Below are positions 35,131 to 47,184 of a stretch of DNA of 64,000 nt, one piece after another. The notes under the pieces were generated by a model that worked only from the letters and a program-made list of their open reading frames with translations, did no database searches and was not told the origin of the DNA. Positions within the stretch are counted from its first letter, which is position 1, and the number at the start of each line of letters is the position of its first letter. The translations under genes were made by a program, and so were the position numbers. Source of the DNA: Acytostelium subglobosum LB1 (taxonomy: Eukaryota; Evosea; Eumycetozoa; Acytosteliales; Acytosteliaceae); contig NW_012236514.1 in the NCBI RefSeq assembly GCF_000787575.1, positions 124,001 through 188,000 on the forward strand, written 5' to 3'.

Positions 35131-37818
35131 TCACTTGTGAATGGCAAAGTTACCAAGTTGTTCTTCTGTCTTGCTAGGTTGTACAAGGGATAGTCCTTTC
35201 TCATTCGCTAGATGTAGCACACAGATGAAGGCCAGCGCCACAGAGACATTGCTGGTCTGTGCTCCAATGTTCAATCCATCAATAACCTCTGCGAACTGAT
35301 TGCTTGTCGTTGTTGTTGTTCGTGTATCTTGCGTCGTCTCGGTTGTGTCTATCAGTCGCCACACAGAGGTCTTGAGCTCCTTGACATCAATCCTCTTTGC
35401 AACCTTCTCATAGGCAATGTCCAACTTGGCAACCTTGTTTGGTATGTCCACAAGCTTGCCACCATTGATACCAATGGCCGCAGCGTCGGACATGGCACCA
35501 CCATCGCCACCATTGTCAAAGTCGGGTTCGAAGCCACCTCCTCCCATGTCATAGTCGCCTCCGCCCATGTCACCACCGACTGCATCGTCAAAAGAGTCGT
35601 CGTGATCGCCACCGCCGCCTCCTCCAAAGTCATCATTCAAGCACTGAGAGCTTGGGAAGTCATATTCACTGCTGTTGTCTATCTGTCTATCATTCACCCC
35701 ACCTTGGCCAGTCTGTTCTCTTGAGTATAGTCTCTTGAAGAACTGATCTCTCTTGCTCAACTAAGGGCGATGGGTCAGTATGGACGCGATGCTCCGCACA
35801 CGTATGACCTCGATACTTACAGGTGGTATGATCCATTGTGGCTTGTTGAATAGTCGACTGAGTTGTGATTGATCGTAATGAATGTCAGGTGGAAGGATGG
35901 TCGATATCTCTGATGCTTTCTTTAGGGCGTTTGCTGTGAGTACGGTGGATTGACGACCGCGTGGTGGCTCAAACATTGAGTCTGGAGGTGGCGGTGCATC
36001 AAAGTCTATAGTGGTCTGTGTCTTCTTCTTGGATGATGTCTTCTTCTTCTTGTGTCCAATGTCATCGTCACTGTCCTGATCATTTGCTGCTGTGGACTTG
36101 AGTGATGATCTTGATGCTGATGAGTTGGCTTTGAACTTCCAGTGCTCTGGTCCCAGCCAGTTCTGATGATCAAAGAATCCAAACTCCTCCCAGTTGTCCG
36201 AGTTGACGATGTTTGGTGTCCTAATGTCATCGCCGCCGCCGCCCTGGTCGTCATCAAAGTCGCCACCGCCGCCACCACCCATGTCATACTCAAAGTGGTC
36301 TCCGCCACCGCCACCAAAGTAGTTGTCTGGCACAGCGTCGTCGTTGTCCTCTCTGTCGCTCAGGTGGTCATTGTCGAATGCGATGTTGTCCTCGACGTCC
36401 AAGTCGATCTGGCCGGCATTGTCGTATACGTCCTCCTCGTCCATGGCCTTGGTCACCGTGCTCTTGGTGCCCCAATCACTAAACAGGGAGAACGTCGGAC
36501 AGATCACTGTGTCACCCTTTCCGCCCGCCTGACCAGTGGGCAGTGGGGCAAACAATCGCTTCCAACTCGCTAGATTGATTGAGATGCCTGCTGCTGATTG
36601 AGAGGATGACGACGCTGTTCGATCGGGCGTGGATGTGGTGCTCTTCCTTGAGTCCTGGCTGATGATAATACCATCATTGTCCATCTCCATTGCGTCGTAG
36701 TGTGTTGTTGCTGGACGTGGTCCACTGCTTGTACTGTTGATGGCGTCATTGGAATCGAATACCAACTTGCAATCGCCATAAATGGACAGCTTGTTGAGCA
36801 GCAATCCCTTGGCACCGCCCTCATCAAATGCGGCCGATGTCTTGCCAAACAGGGGATCAAAGAAGAACTGCAGGTCAAACTTCTTGCTGTTGATATTGTC
36901 AATGTTGGCCTCGAGCGTGTTGATTCCCTTCTTCTTCTTCTTGAGCTTCTTCTCGCCATTGGCATCCTCTGCATTGTCAGCGTTGGGACGGTCTGCATCC
37001 TGGTCGCTGGCGTCATTCTCCGCGTCGCTGCTCTCCTTCTCGGCGTGTGACAGACCGCCCAGCATCCTGAATGTCTCTGTGTGGACCGAGTCGACACGAG
37101 TCGAGTAAATCTTGACACTGGCGTCCAATGTACACGAAGCCTTTTGGAAGTTTGTCATATCATCTTCCTCAACATTGTTCTCCAATACATCGCTAATGTG
37201 ATCAATCAAACTCAGTTGCCATGTATTCTTTGTATTGATTTTCTGATTGATTGATTGAAGTTAGTATGGAACTATCCTTGAATTTGGAGGTGTGACACAA
37301 CATACGTTCTCGTTGGACAACTTGATACAATTGGCGTAGATCTCTGTTATTTGATCGTTGGATAGCATTCGTTTGGACACTGCTGCTGGTTGTTTGTGTG
37401 TAGGCATCACTGACTTCCTCTTCATAGATGGTACTGCAGACAATTGCATGTTTGGTTGTAGATTCTTTGAAGTAGTACCAGCACCAGTGTTTGTTGTTGT
37501 TGTTGTCGATGTTGTTGACTTTGACTTTGTCACAGGCTTTGATGTTTCATCGTTGTCATCATCATCATCAACAACAACATTCAAGGGCTGCTTTGCAACT
37601 GCTTGTCTCTGCTGTTGTTGTTGACTGGCCAATGCAGCCATTGAGCTTGATGATATACTCTTTCTCTTCAACACCTTCTTCTCGGCCTCATCATCATTGA
37701 GCATCGCAACAGATTGTCTAGGTTGTTGTTGTTGTTGTTGTGGCTGTGTCTGTTGTTGCTTTGTACCATTTGTAATAGGATTTGGTACAGTAGATAGTCT
37801 CTTTTTCTTTATATCCAT
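35131..37818 (-). CDS. ncaph: Condensin complex subunit 2 (CAP-H / barren kleisin)
   Basis: 854 aa from exons 37818-37306, 37242-35821 and 35760-35131, all joined in phase 0, with TACTAAC and TACTGAC boxes in the introns. After a disordered Gln/Thr-rich start comes the kleisin N-terminal block. The join gives NENKINTKNTWQLSLIDHI, and further on TLDASVKIYSTRVDSVH and MLGGL; these match the conserved CAP-H pattern. The centre is acidic with Asp-Gly runs. The C-terminal part (FFKRLYS, KVAKLDIAYEKVAKRIDVKELK, then HLANEKGL) is the winged-helix region that closes the SMC ring. Kleisins bridge the SMC2-SMC4 heads in mitotic chromosome condensation. I start at the Met of MDIKKKRLSTV; an in-frame upstream Met at 37929 is less likely because the spacer there is leader-like. 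A 190-bp copy of exon 2 lies at 24386-24575. Confidence 0.95.
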
Positions 37819-38035
37819 TATTGTTGTAATATATATATCTTTATCTGTACACAGATAATATTGAAGTCGAATGTTGACAACTAAAGTACAAGACTTTGAA
37901 AAAGAGCGCGATTCTTCAATTCCAAGCAAAATTCATAACTTTTTCAGATTTTGTGTGGATGAACTCATTTCCGATGATCACACATTGAGATCACAGATAA
38001 AGATACAGATACAGATATATATACATAGATACAAG

Positions 38036-39041
38036 ATGGCAAGCAACAAGAGTTCAAAGATTGTTATGGGTGAGGAGGATGAGGATGATGAGGAGTATGA
38101 TGAGGAGGAGGATGATGATGTTCCTGTTGTAGTCGAGAAGAAGTCTACTTCAACACCAGTAGCTACAACTCAAGCTACTCCAACAACAACACCAGCAGCA
38201 GTTCAATCAAAACCTAGTGCTACTGTTGCTGCTGCTGCTACAGTGGTACCAGCATATGTCGCACAATCAACTGCCCCTGCTGCCACACCCTCAAGTGTTG
38301 TCTCTGCGTCAACAACAACAAACCCAACAAACAATGCTACACTACAACTCAATCGATCACAGTCATTGGAGTTCAATGCAACTAATGTAACACAAACAAT
38401 AGTAGGCGATCTGTCAAAAGACAAGCAACTATTATCATCTTCCACCTCAGACACGGCACAGATCAAAGCTGCCACATCAACAACTCCAACATCAACCAAG
38501 GCAAGCACTGGTACTGTGTCTTCCACCAACACCAACCAGCTTCTATTCCCAAGACCATCACAATCATCACAGACTAGAGTGCCGTATGTAACATAACAAC
38601 ATCACGATCAATCATCATTTCATTGATACTAACGACACACTGTGACCTTTCATCAATGTAGACTGAGCTTAGGTGACGGAAAACTGAGTATGTTCGATTG
38701 ATTGATTAAGTAAGATTGTTGATGTTGTTGACAACTACTAACACGACTTGATCATCATAACAGGAGAATTGAACGAGGCATTAAGGAGGTCATACTGTAT
38801 AAAGACTCACTCCACCTTTTATAATATCAACCGAACACTTGGCAACAATAACCTACCTACAATGATAGACGTTGCAAAGGTATGTTGAGGACATATGACA
38901 CATCATGTCCATGGACATCAAGACTAACATACTTACATGAACCCAATGCAGTCGATACAACATAACATCAGACAGTACAATGACGACATTGCACAACTGA
39001 TTGAAAAGCTGGAGCAAACAGAATGGTCACTGCACTGTTGA
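38036..39041 (+). CDS. Acidic, Ser/Thr/Ala-rich protein with short conserved-looking C-terminal helical domain
   Basis: 259 aa from four exons: 38036-38583, 38662-38687 (a 26-base microexon), 38764-38879 and 38952-39041. Donors are GTATGT in all three introns and the phases match throughout. The first two introns have ACTAAC boxes. Residues 12-40 are an acidic block of Asp/Glu. The middle to about 180 is low-complexity Thr/Ser/Ala. The last 75 residues (LGDGKLRELNEALRRSY..., then NIRQYNDDIAQLIEKLEQTE) are non-repetitive and helical, perhaps a small coiled coil. I do not recognise the family. It is divergently arranged with the condensin gene across 217 bp. An upstream in-frame Met at 37871 exists, but the ATG at 38036 follows an AT-rich leader. 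Confidence 0.75.
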
Positions 39042-39138
39042 TTGCATTGGAATGGATCAATCGTGGAAAGTACAAACAAACAAACAAATACACAGTATAA
39101 TTGATATGATGATACGACACATGACAGCCTCGATTCGT

Positions 39139-41617
39139 TTATTGCCATGATGCTTCCTCATTACCAACACCACCTTGTTGTGAATCATTACGTTTCATCT
39201 GGCGCTTGGTCACAATCCTGGATGGCTTGAACACCTTCTTCTCTCTCATCTTGACTCCGACACCAAGACGCTTTGCTCTCTTCTTGTCAAAGCCCTCGAT
39301 GACTGCCTCGTATCTGCCCTCCTCAAAGTCGGTGATGGGCGGCAGGTCGAGGATCTCACCCTTCCTGTCGATCTTGAGCTTGGACATCTTTCTGTTCTTC
39401 ACCTTGGCGTTTGGATTGAAACGCACTCTTGGCATGCCATCCATGGACTTGGGGCCCTTGTAAGTCTCCAAGATATTCTTCTGAATGAGCAGGTCGGCCA
39501 CTGCCTTGTTCTCCTTTCGTTGATGATGTCTCTGTTCTTTGTCCATTGTGTAGTCGCCAGTTGTAGTTGATGATTCGTTATGATCCTGTTGTTGTTGTTG
39601 ATGTTGTTGATGTTGATGTGGATGATCGTCGTAAGGTCTATCTTCTGACTTGACTCTGATGTCGTGGTCTAGCTCTTCACCTCCCTCTTCGACCCATGGG
39701 CCAGGCACCTTGGAGAACCTGACGTCCTTGGCCATCACCTTCTCAATGTTTGACACCAAGTGCTTCTCGTCCAATCCAACTGTTCGCTTGCCAACCTCAA
39801 ACACCAGCTTTTGACGCGACACGAATGTTAGAGCGAAGCCTTGTTGGCCAAGGCGACCAGCACGTCCAATCCTGTGTAGGTAGTCCTCCGACACGTGAGG
39901 CACATCAAAGTTGACGACTGCGTCCAGGTTCTCAATGTGCACGCCACGCGCCATGACATCAGTGGCCACCAACACCTGATACTCATCAGACTTGAACTTC
40001 TCAACGGCTTCCGCTCGCTTGGCCGGCGAGAAGTCTGCATGGATACTGATGGCCTTGATCTTGTTCTCCTCCAACGCGCGACATAGGTTCTCCACACGCT
40101 GCTGCGTCCTCGCAAAGATCAGCACCTTGGCATGCTTGAGCGATGTCTTGCCCTTGCTCCTCCTAAAGAAGTACAGCAAAAGACTCCTCTTCTTGCGGTA
40201 GCTCACGTGATAGAAATGTTGGCGCACTTGGCTTGGCGCCTGCAGCTCGGGGTTGAGGTTGACCATTGTATGATTGGGCGAGAAACGAGAGATCAGTCCA
40301 TCGTGCTTCTCGTGCATCACAGTGGCCGAGATCAGCACTGTCTGCATGCCATCCCTGCTCCTGTTCTGGATGAGGGGCAGACTGTCAAACAGCTCCTTGG
40401 TGTCGGGGAAGAAGCCATAGTTGAACAGCTTGTCAAACTCGTCAATGACCGTGATGTGCACCTGGCGTAGATTGAGCTGACCGTCCTTGACCAGTTGCAG
40501 TATGCGGCCGGGCGTGCCGACCACAATGTCGACGCCCAGCCCGATGTTCTTGAGTTGTGTGTGCTCGCCCACGCCGCCAAAGATGGTCTGGACGCGCAGG
40601 TCCATGTGCTGCGACAGCGTGCTGACCTCCTCGCTCACCTGAATGGCTAGCTCACGACTTGGCACGATCACCAGACCGAGTGGATCGTTGCCATTCAGCT
40701 TCTTCTCTGTTACAATGACTGGTATATGAGTGGGGCTATTGCCACCCTCTGATGCTGCTGCCTCTGTTGTCTCCACTCCACTTGCTATCTTCTTCTTGAT
40801 GCTATGTACAATCTGGATCATTGGTATCGCGTACGAAGCAGTCTTGCCACTTCCAGTCTTTGATGATGCCAGTATCTAGAGATGGGGATTGATGTATCAG
40901 TGTCAATCACAACTTCCGAGACCAATCAATCAATCAATTAATCATACTTACATTCCTACACTTGAGTATGTTTGGTATCAGCTCGAGTTGTATATCGGTT
41001 GGTGCACTCCATTGCATCTGTTCGATGACTCGCCACACATCATTGTCCATCAGATTTCGAAGTGGATGCCAATGTCTACGTTGAAGTTTCTTCTCATTGC
41101 CATCGATGTCCTTTACTTGTTGTTGTAGTTGAGTGGTATCATCGTCATCATTATCCTCACTGATGTATTTGCTGTCCTCGCCTTCATCTTCATCGTCATT
41201 GTCGTATCGTCTTGTAGCTGTCTTTGTCTGTGTCTGTGTTCGTGGCTGTAATTGTGACTGTTTATATGAGTCTATTATGACCTCTCTTGATGAGGATGAT
41301 CTCTGTTGTGATGGTCCACCTCGGGATGATCCGCCATGACCACCTCTGCTGCCTCTGTTGCCACCACCACGACCACCTCCGCCTCTTGTATTGTTGTTGT
41401 CATAGTCATTTGAGTCGATTGAGTATGAAGTGGAGTAGTTGAGTGATGACTGTGATGTACTATTGTTGAGTAAGTTGAGTGCGCGTGATGTAAGTGATGT
41501 TAAACCGAATGCATTATTATTGATCAGAGGATTTAACAACGATGTAGTTGATGTTGATGATGATATAAATGTTGTTGATCGACATGTCGATGTTATAAAT
41601 CTACTCAGATTCAACAT
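39139..41617 (-). CDS. DEAD-box RNA helicase, probably mitochondrial
   Basis: 800 aa from exons 41617-40952 and 40875-39139 (phase 0, GTAAGT donor). The N terminus (MLNLSRFITSTCRSTTFIS) is rich in Arg/Ser/Leu without acids, as in a mitochondrial presequence, followed by Gly-Arg-rich (RGG-like) and acidic stretches. The helicase core shows the Q motif APTDIQLELIP, Walker A SSKTGSGKT (just after the splice), PSREL, TPGR, motif II as DEFD (about 367-370, a variant of DEAD), SAT (405-407) and HRIGRAGR (556-563). The C-terminal tail is basic. It should unwind or remodel RNA with ATP, possibly for mitochondrial ribosome assembly like DDX28/Mrh4, but that is inference. It is convergent with the preceding gene. 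Confidence 0.93.
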
Positions 41618-41776
41618 ATCTATATCTATCTATCTATGTTATATTGATTGAGTGTCAATGATAATAATGACAATAGCATTCGTTCGTCTTTTTAGAATGT
41701 ATGTGTGTCTTTGAGTGCACTAATAATTTGATCAAACTATCGATCACAATCATTCATTCCAACAACTACAATAACA

Positions 41777-43873
41777 ATGATACAAACATTGCCAAATGTA
41801 TTATTAAGACAAGTGATTGACATGCTTGGTGACATTGATGTACTTTGCTTCTTACTCACATGTAAACAACTATATCAACAACGTTTTAAACTACTTCATC
41901 AATTGGAAGAACTTGACGATCAGTCCAAATACATCTTTCCAAGGTTCAACCTACTGCCATATATAACGAAACTATCATCACCATCATCATTGAATGACAA
42001 AGATGTCAAGCAACTGTCAAACCTGTCCACATTATCACTCTATCCTCACTTTGATCGACCTATTCTGAATGGCGACCTGCCTAGCTCACTTCGATGTTTA
42101 TTCTTGGGACCATATTACAACGTGCCACTTGTACCACATTCATTGCCAGATGGACTACAACAAATACACTTTGGTTACGCCTACAATCAACAACTCGAGG
42201 AACATAGTCTGCCGGCATCAATCACACTAATCAAGTTTGGTCACATGTTCAACAAACCAGTTGAGCCTGGAATCATCCCATCATCAGTGATCGAGTTATA
42301 CTTTGGATGGAGATTCAATCAACCATTGCGAATTGGTTCATTACCATCTGGACTGATCAATCTCTCAATGGGCGGGTACTACAAACATACGATCACGCAA
42401 GGAATACTACCCGAGTCACTCATTCGTCTGCGTCTAAGCGACAAGTATGACCTGCCTATCAGCACCCCACCATCACTGACCATCCTTCAATGTGGCTCAT
42501 TCTTCAATCAACCTATTGGTACCGATTGGATATCACGCTCCCCGTTAAGATCATTGGAGTTTGGAGGTAGATTTGACCAACCTTTGATCAGAGGAAGTCT
42601 TGGCCCCACATTGATCAATCTCAAGTTTGGACGACTATTCAATCAAAGACTTGAACCTGGTGTGCTTCCCAACTCTATAACTAGTATATGGTTTGGAGAG
42701 CGATTCAATCAAAACATTGAACCTGGCGTCCTGCCCTCATCACTCAGACACCTAGTCTTTGGCGAATGCTTCAACGGTGCTCTCTGTGCACTACCATCGA
42801 GCTTGGTATCAATACACTTTGGGAGACTCTTCGAAACAAATTTGACGGCTGCCATTCTACCATCATCAATCCAATCACTCATATTCAACCGAATGACATT
42901 GATCAATTACTATCCACCATCACTCAGGAATATTGTATTTGGAACATACTTTAATGAATCATTGGCCACCAATCCGCTCCCGCCAAGCCTGACCTCATTG
43001 ACCTTTGGAAGCAGGGTCAATTTCAACATTGAGCCAGGACTTCTACCTTCATCCCTCACGACTCTGCGGTTTGGTACGCACTTTAGAGGCTATATACGGC
43101 CTGGTTCACTTCCGGCCTCACTCACAAGATTGGATTTAGGCCACAGCTTTAACAACTATGTTGAACAAGGAGTATTGCCAATCAATCTCAAAGACTTCAG
43201 GGTTGGACCTCAATTCAATAAGGATGTTGCCAAGGTTTTGAGTACACTATCACTGACCAGTCTACGTTTTGGAGGTGACTTCCTTCAAACCTTGGGCCGG
43301 GGTGCTCTACCCGCCTCACTCACAACACTCTATCTCGGATATCATTGTTATCCTTTAGTCCAGCGAGGTGACATCATCCTAAAAACATTGATCAACCTCA
43401 CAAAGTTAGTCTTTATCTTCCATCATAGGTATGGAATGGATGTCACTCTCGAAAATATGTTATGGCATCAACAGGGAAACACTCCTCTGCCCACGGCCAT
43501 GTCCAAGACGAGGATAATTGTCAAGTTTGAACAAATGTTTGGCGCGGAATCATTGAGAAAGTCAGAGGTTATACAATCAATATTCCATAATAGTAGGACG
43601 ACTGATATATCGGATTATATAATTAAGAATCATCAGAAGAAACATTATTATATTAGGATTGTGGATAAGATCAAAGGCATGGCTTTGATCAACTTCAACA
43701 ACAATGGACAGACTCAATCAAAGTTGATATATCGTAATCAAAAACAAGTTGATAGTCACTATTCCATCTTTTACAGTAACTTCAAATGTTCCACCGGATA
43801 CTCTAATCATATGGAACTATCCCAACCCATTTATATGCGTCCATTTCCAGACTTGGCTAATTCAGAAAATTGA
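41777..43873 (+). CDS. FNIP-repeat protein with F-box-like N terminus (second in window)
   Basis: Single exon, 698 aa. The start MIQTLPNVLLRQVIDMLGDID and the nearby LLTCKQLYQQ form an F-box-like module. Residues about 85-540 carry roughly 20 FNIP-type units of 22 residues (FNQPLxxGxLPxSLxxLxFG), including RFNQPLRIGSLPSGL and RFNQNIEPGVLPSSL. The remainder is a non-repeat C-terminal domain with positive charge, similar in place to that of the other FNIP protein at 13195-15002. Probably a ligase adaptor or binding scaffold. Intact, with no intron, unlike the other one. It shares a divergent 160-bp promoter region with the helicase gene. Confidence 0.93.
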   Translation: MIQTLPNVLLRQVIDMLGDIDVLCFLLTCKQLYQQRFKLLHQLEELDDQSKYIFPRFNLLPYITKLSSPSSLNDKDVKQLSNLSTLSLYPHFDRPILNGDLPSSLRCLFLGPYYNVPLVPHSLPDGLQQIHFGYAYNQQLEEHSLPASITLIKFGHMFNKPVEPGIIPSSVIELYFGWRFNQPLRIGSLPSGLINLSMGGYYKHTITQGILPESLIRLRLSDKYDLPISTPPSLTILQCGSFFNQPIGTDWISRSPLRSLEFGGRFDQPLIRGSLGPTLINLKFGRLFNQRLEPGVLPNSITSIWFGERFNQNIEPGVLPSSLRHLVFGECFNGALCALPSSLVSIHFGRLFETNLTAAILPSSIQSLIFNRMTLINYYPPSLRNIVFGTYFNESLATNPLPPSLTSLTFGSRVNFNIEPGLLPSSLTTLRFGTHFRGYIRPGSLPASLTRLDLGHSFNNYVEQGVLPINLKDFRVGPQFNKDVAKVLSTLSLTSLRFGGDFLQTLGRGALPASLTTLYLGYHCYPLVQRGDIILKTLINLTKLVFIFHHRYGMDVTLENMLWHQQGNTPLPTAMSKTRIIVKFEQMFGAESLRKSEVIQSIFHNSRTTDISDYIIKNHQKKHYYIRIVDKIKGMALINFNNNGQTQSKLIYRNQKQVDSHYSIFYSNFKCSTGYSNHMELSQPIYMRPFPDLANSEN

Positions 43874-44030
43874 ATAAAACATCCCTTAACTTAGTTAACT
43901 TTTGCTCGATTTTTGAAAGTTTGTCAAAGTGAGCTTCACAAATCAATGACATGGAGTCGATTGTTAGATTGCGCCCTTTATTGTTGTAATTGAGAAGTAT
44001 ACAGATAATATATAATATAGTGATAAAGCA

Positions 44031-45749
44031 ATGTCTACGAGAACAATAAATGCAAAGAGTGTATTTGGTATGTGATTTGATTGAATGAATGATTGATTGA
44101 ATGATCATATTAACTTACTCATTTGAATCAATGAATGAAAGTTGGAAATATACCTTATGATGCATCAGAGAAGGAGTTGATTGATATATTCTCAGAGGTT
44201 GGAAGAGTGGTCTCGTTCAGACTTGTGGAGGATAGGGACACAAAGAAGTCCAAAGGTTATGGATTCTGCGAGTACTTGGATGCAGAGACAGCACAGAGCG
44301 CAATACGTAATCTAAACAATCGAGAGTATAGCAAGAGAAACCTAAGAGTGTCATACGCTGACAATGACAAGGCAAATGAGATGGCATCACCGCCACCCAA
44401 TGACCCGCGTCTAGGTGGTGGCGGCGGAGGTGGCGGTGGAGGTGGAGTTGGAGGTGGTGGTGTACCAAACCAATGGAGGGTATGTTATCGAGATCACTCG
44501 CTCACTCAATCAACGTCATCTAGACGATCAACTAACATTCATACACATTCATTCATTCATTCATTCAGAAGGATGATATGAACATGGGAGGTGGAGGTGG
44601 ACCAATCTACATGGATCAACAACAGCAACAACAACAACAACAACAGATGCAACAGATGCAACAAATACAAATGCAACAGATGCAGGGCAAGAAGGTAAGC
44701 GAGAGATTGATTGACTGATAATGAATGAGTGATCGAGATGACACTGATCCTAACGAGCAACCCTCACATGATGATAGGATGGTCTGCAAAGTCTCATTGA
44801 GAGTGTAAACCCTGCGGACCTCTTTGAAGCGATGTCAAAGATGAAGCTGATGATACAACAGAACCCTGATCGAGCAAGGGCAATGCTGATGTCGAACCCT
44901 CAACTGGCGCTTGGTCTGCTACATGCTCAGGTGGTACTGGGCATGATCGGCCAAAACACAGTTCAACAGCTAATAGCAATGAGCCTAAAGGGCCAGCAAC
45001 CACAGCAACAGCAGCCAATAAACCAGCAACAACAACCACAGACGCCACAACAACAACAACAACCACAGTTTAATCAACAACAGAACTCACCGATGTTCCA
45101 AGCACAGATGGGCGGACCCTCACAGCAAGTACAGATGGGCGGTCCTCAGATGGGCGGCCCACAGATGGGTGGACCAATGAACATGCCACCTCAGATGGGT
45201 GGTCCACAGATGGGCGGCCCAATGAACATGCCACCTCAGATGGGCGGTCCAATGAACATGCCGCCACAGATGGGCAGCCCGATGGGTGGTCCGCAACAGA
45301 TGGGAGGCGCGCCATGGAACATGAATATGAATGCGCCACGAGGTCCGATGAACATGCCTCCGCAGATGGGTGGCCCACAACAGATGGGCGGTCCAATGGG
45401 TGGTCCTATGGGTGGTGGCCCCATGCCGCCACAGATGGGTGGACCTCAACAGATGGGCGGACCAATGGGCGGCGGTCCAATGAACATGCCAATGGGAGGT
45501 GGACAAATGATGGACAACAATATGCAAGGTGGTGGAATGAATATGCCTATGGGTGGACCGATAAATGTACCGCCACCTCCTCCCAACTTAACGCCACAGG
45601 CCATGGCCAATTGGAATTTGATGCCGCCACAACACAAACAGTTTGTACACTACGTTCTGGGACTGTCGCCACAACAAATACAAAAGGATATACCTCTACA
45701 ACAACGCGATAAGGTGCTCAACATTATCGCACAGTACCGAGGAAACTAA
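44031..45749 (+). CDS. cstf2: Cleavage stimulation factor 64 kDa subunit (CstF64), pre-mRNA 3' processing
   Basis: 490 aa from exons 44031-44067, 44142-44479, 44569-44694 and 44778-45749. The first 37-base exon supplies [12 protein letters not shown] and completes RNP2 as [16 protein letters not shown]. The RRM (about 10-88) has RNP1 KGYGFCEY. The hinge domain, which binds CstF77/symplekin, is seen as [18 protein letters not shown] and [20 protein letters not shown]. The middle is Gln-rich and then a long Met/Gly/Pro array of GPQMGG-like units. The C-terminal helical domain ([20 protein letters not shown]) closes the protein. CstF64 binds the GU-rich element downstream of the poly(A) site. 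All three introns fit GT-AG with matching phases. Confidence 0.95.
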
Positions 45750-45926
45750 ACCATTAAATCATTGAAACGACGTCATATATGTACACATCACAGATCGATC
45801 AATCGAATAAAATTAATGGATTCGGAACTTTGCATTACCACTGCCCAACATTGGTGTGTCGTTTCATTCAACTTCATTTCATTCAATAAACATACATATA
45901 CTAGTATTAGAGATAGATAGATAGAT

Positions 45927-46871
45927 ATGTCAACAAAGAAAGTTTGTGTAATAACAGGAGGCAATAATGGTATTGGAAAGGAGACGATCAAGTTGATCGC
46001 AAAGCAACATCCAACAGACTTGAAGATAATACTTTGTTGTCGTACAATACAAAGAGGTGAAGAGGTTGTCAATGAGATCAAAGAGTTCTCAAACAATCAA
46101 GATATCAATGTAATGCAACTTGACTTGTCATCATTCCAAGTATGTAAAAGATATTGATTGAATGATTGATTGAATGATTGAATGAACGACTAACTAATGA
46201 TCCATCATTAGTCAATCAGAGACTTTGTAAAGAACTTTAAGGAACTCGGTCTACCTTTGAATTACTTGATTGATTGTGCTGGAGTTGTGCATCATGAGTC
46301 AACGTTGACGGCGGATGGATATGAGGGAATGTTTGGAACGAATCATCTTGGCCACTTCTTATTGACAAACTCATTGTTGGATGTAATGGAGAAGAGTGAT
46401 GAACCAAGGATAACAGTAGTCTCATCTCGTGCACATACAAGTGCCAACCTCAAGCTGGAGGAACTTCCCAAGCAGCCAGTTGGTTTCCGTGGTTATGCCA
46501 ACTCCAAACTATGCAACATTATGTATACATACGAGTTGCAACGACGTCTGGATGAGAAGGGATCAAAGATTGTGGTCAACACTCTACATCCAGGCAGTGT
46601 ACACGAGACAGAGTTGAACAGAAGCAGCTGGATCGTTCAAAAGGTGTTCCCACTCTTTGCACCATTCATCACATCGTTGAGGGATAGTGCCATTGCGGTA
46701 AGTGAACTGTCTTTGGGCGAGCGTGACGATCTCCGCGGAGTCAAGGGTAAATACTTCTTCCTTCGCGAGCAGTACAACTCCAACAACTTCTCCAAGAAGC
46801 CCGAGAACTGGTTACAACTATGGAACAAATCAGCAGAGTATACAGGTATTCCATCAGATATACAACTATAA
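45927..46871 (+). CDS. Short-chain dehydrogenase/reductase (retinol dehydrogenase-like)
   Basis: 290 aa from exons 45927-46139 and 46212-46871 (phase 0). It shows a classical Rossmann SDR with cofactor motif TGGNNGIG (10-17), active-site Ser in VVSSRAH (about 142-143) and YANSK (Tyr166, Lys170). An Arg in CCRT near the end of the second strand suggests NADP(H). The usual NNAG after the fourth strand reads DCAG, a tolerated variant. The pattern YANSKLCNIMYTYELQRRL and the PGSVHETEL block are typical of the RDH/WW-oxidoreductase subgroup. The substrate is unknown; lipid alcohols or aldehydes are common. The start follows a short GATA repeat leader. Confidence 0.92.
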
Positions 46872-47184
46872 AGTGATCACTTGATACATCCAGGACCAAT
46901 AATGTGTTGAATGAATGAAGTTCAAGGATTTGAACTGATCAAACCATAAATTCAAATTTTGAATCAGTCCGTTGGAGAATGATCACACATTGGCACTGTA
47001 CTTGCTTCATTTAAGTATTAGATACATATAACAAATAAATATATATATATATAACTATATCATCATAGTTGTGGCAGGCAAGATCACCAGCAATCTACGT
47101 CATTCATTCAATAATCAATCAATCAATCAATCATATAATTGACCTAAAGAGAGAGAACTAGATAACGAATGAATGAATGAATGA
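46872..47184. other. Spacer, dehydrogenase to Spt7-like gene
   Basis: AT-rich with (TA)n at 47039-47052, TCAA repeats, and an (ATGA)n run leading into the start at 47185. No gene is seen. Confidence 0.5.
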
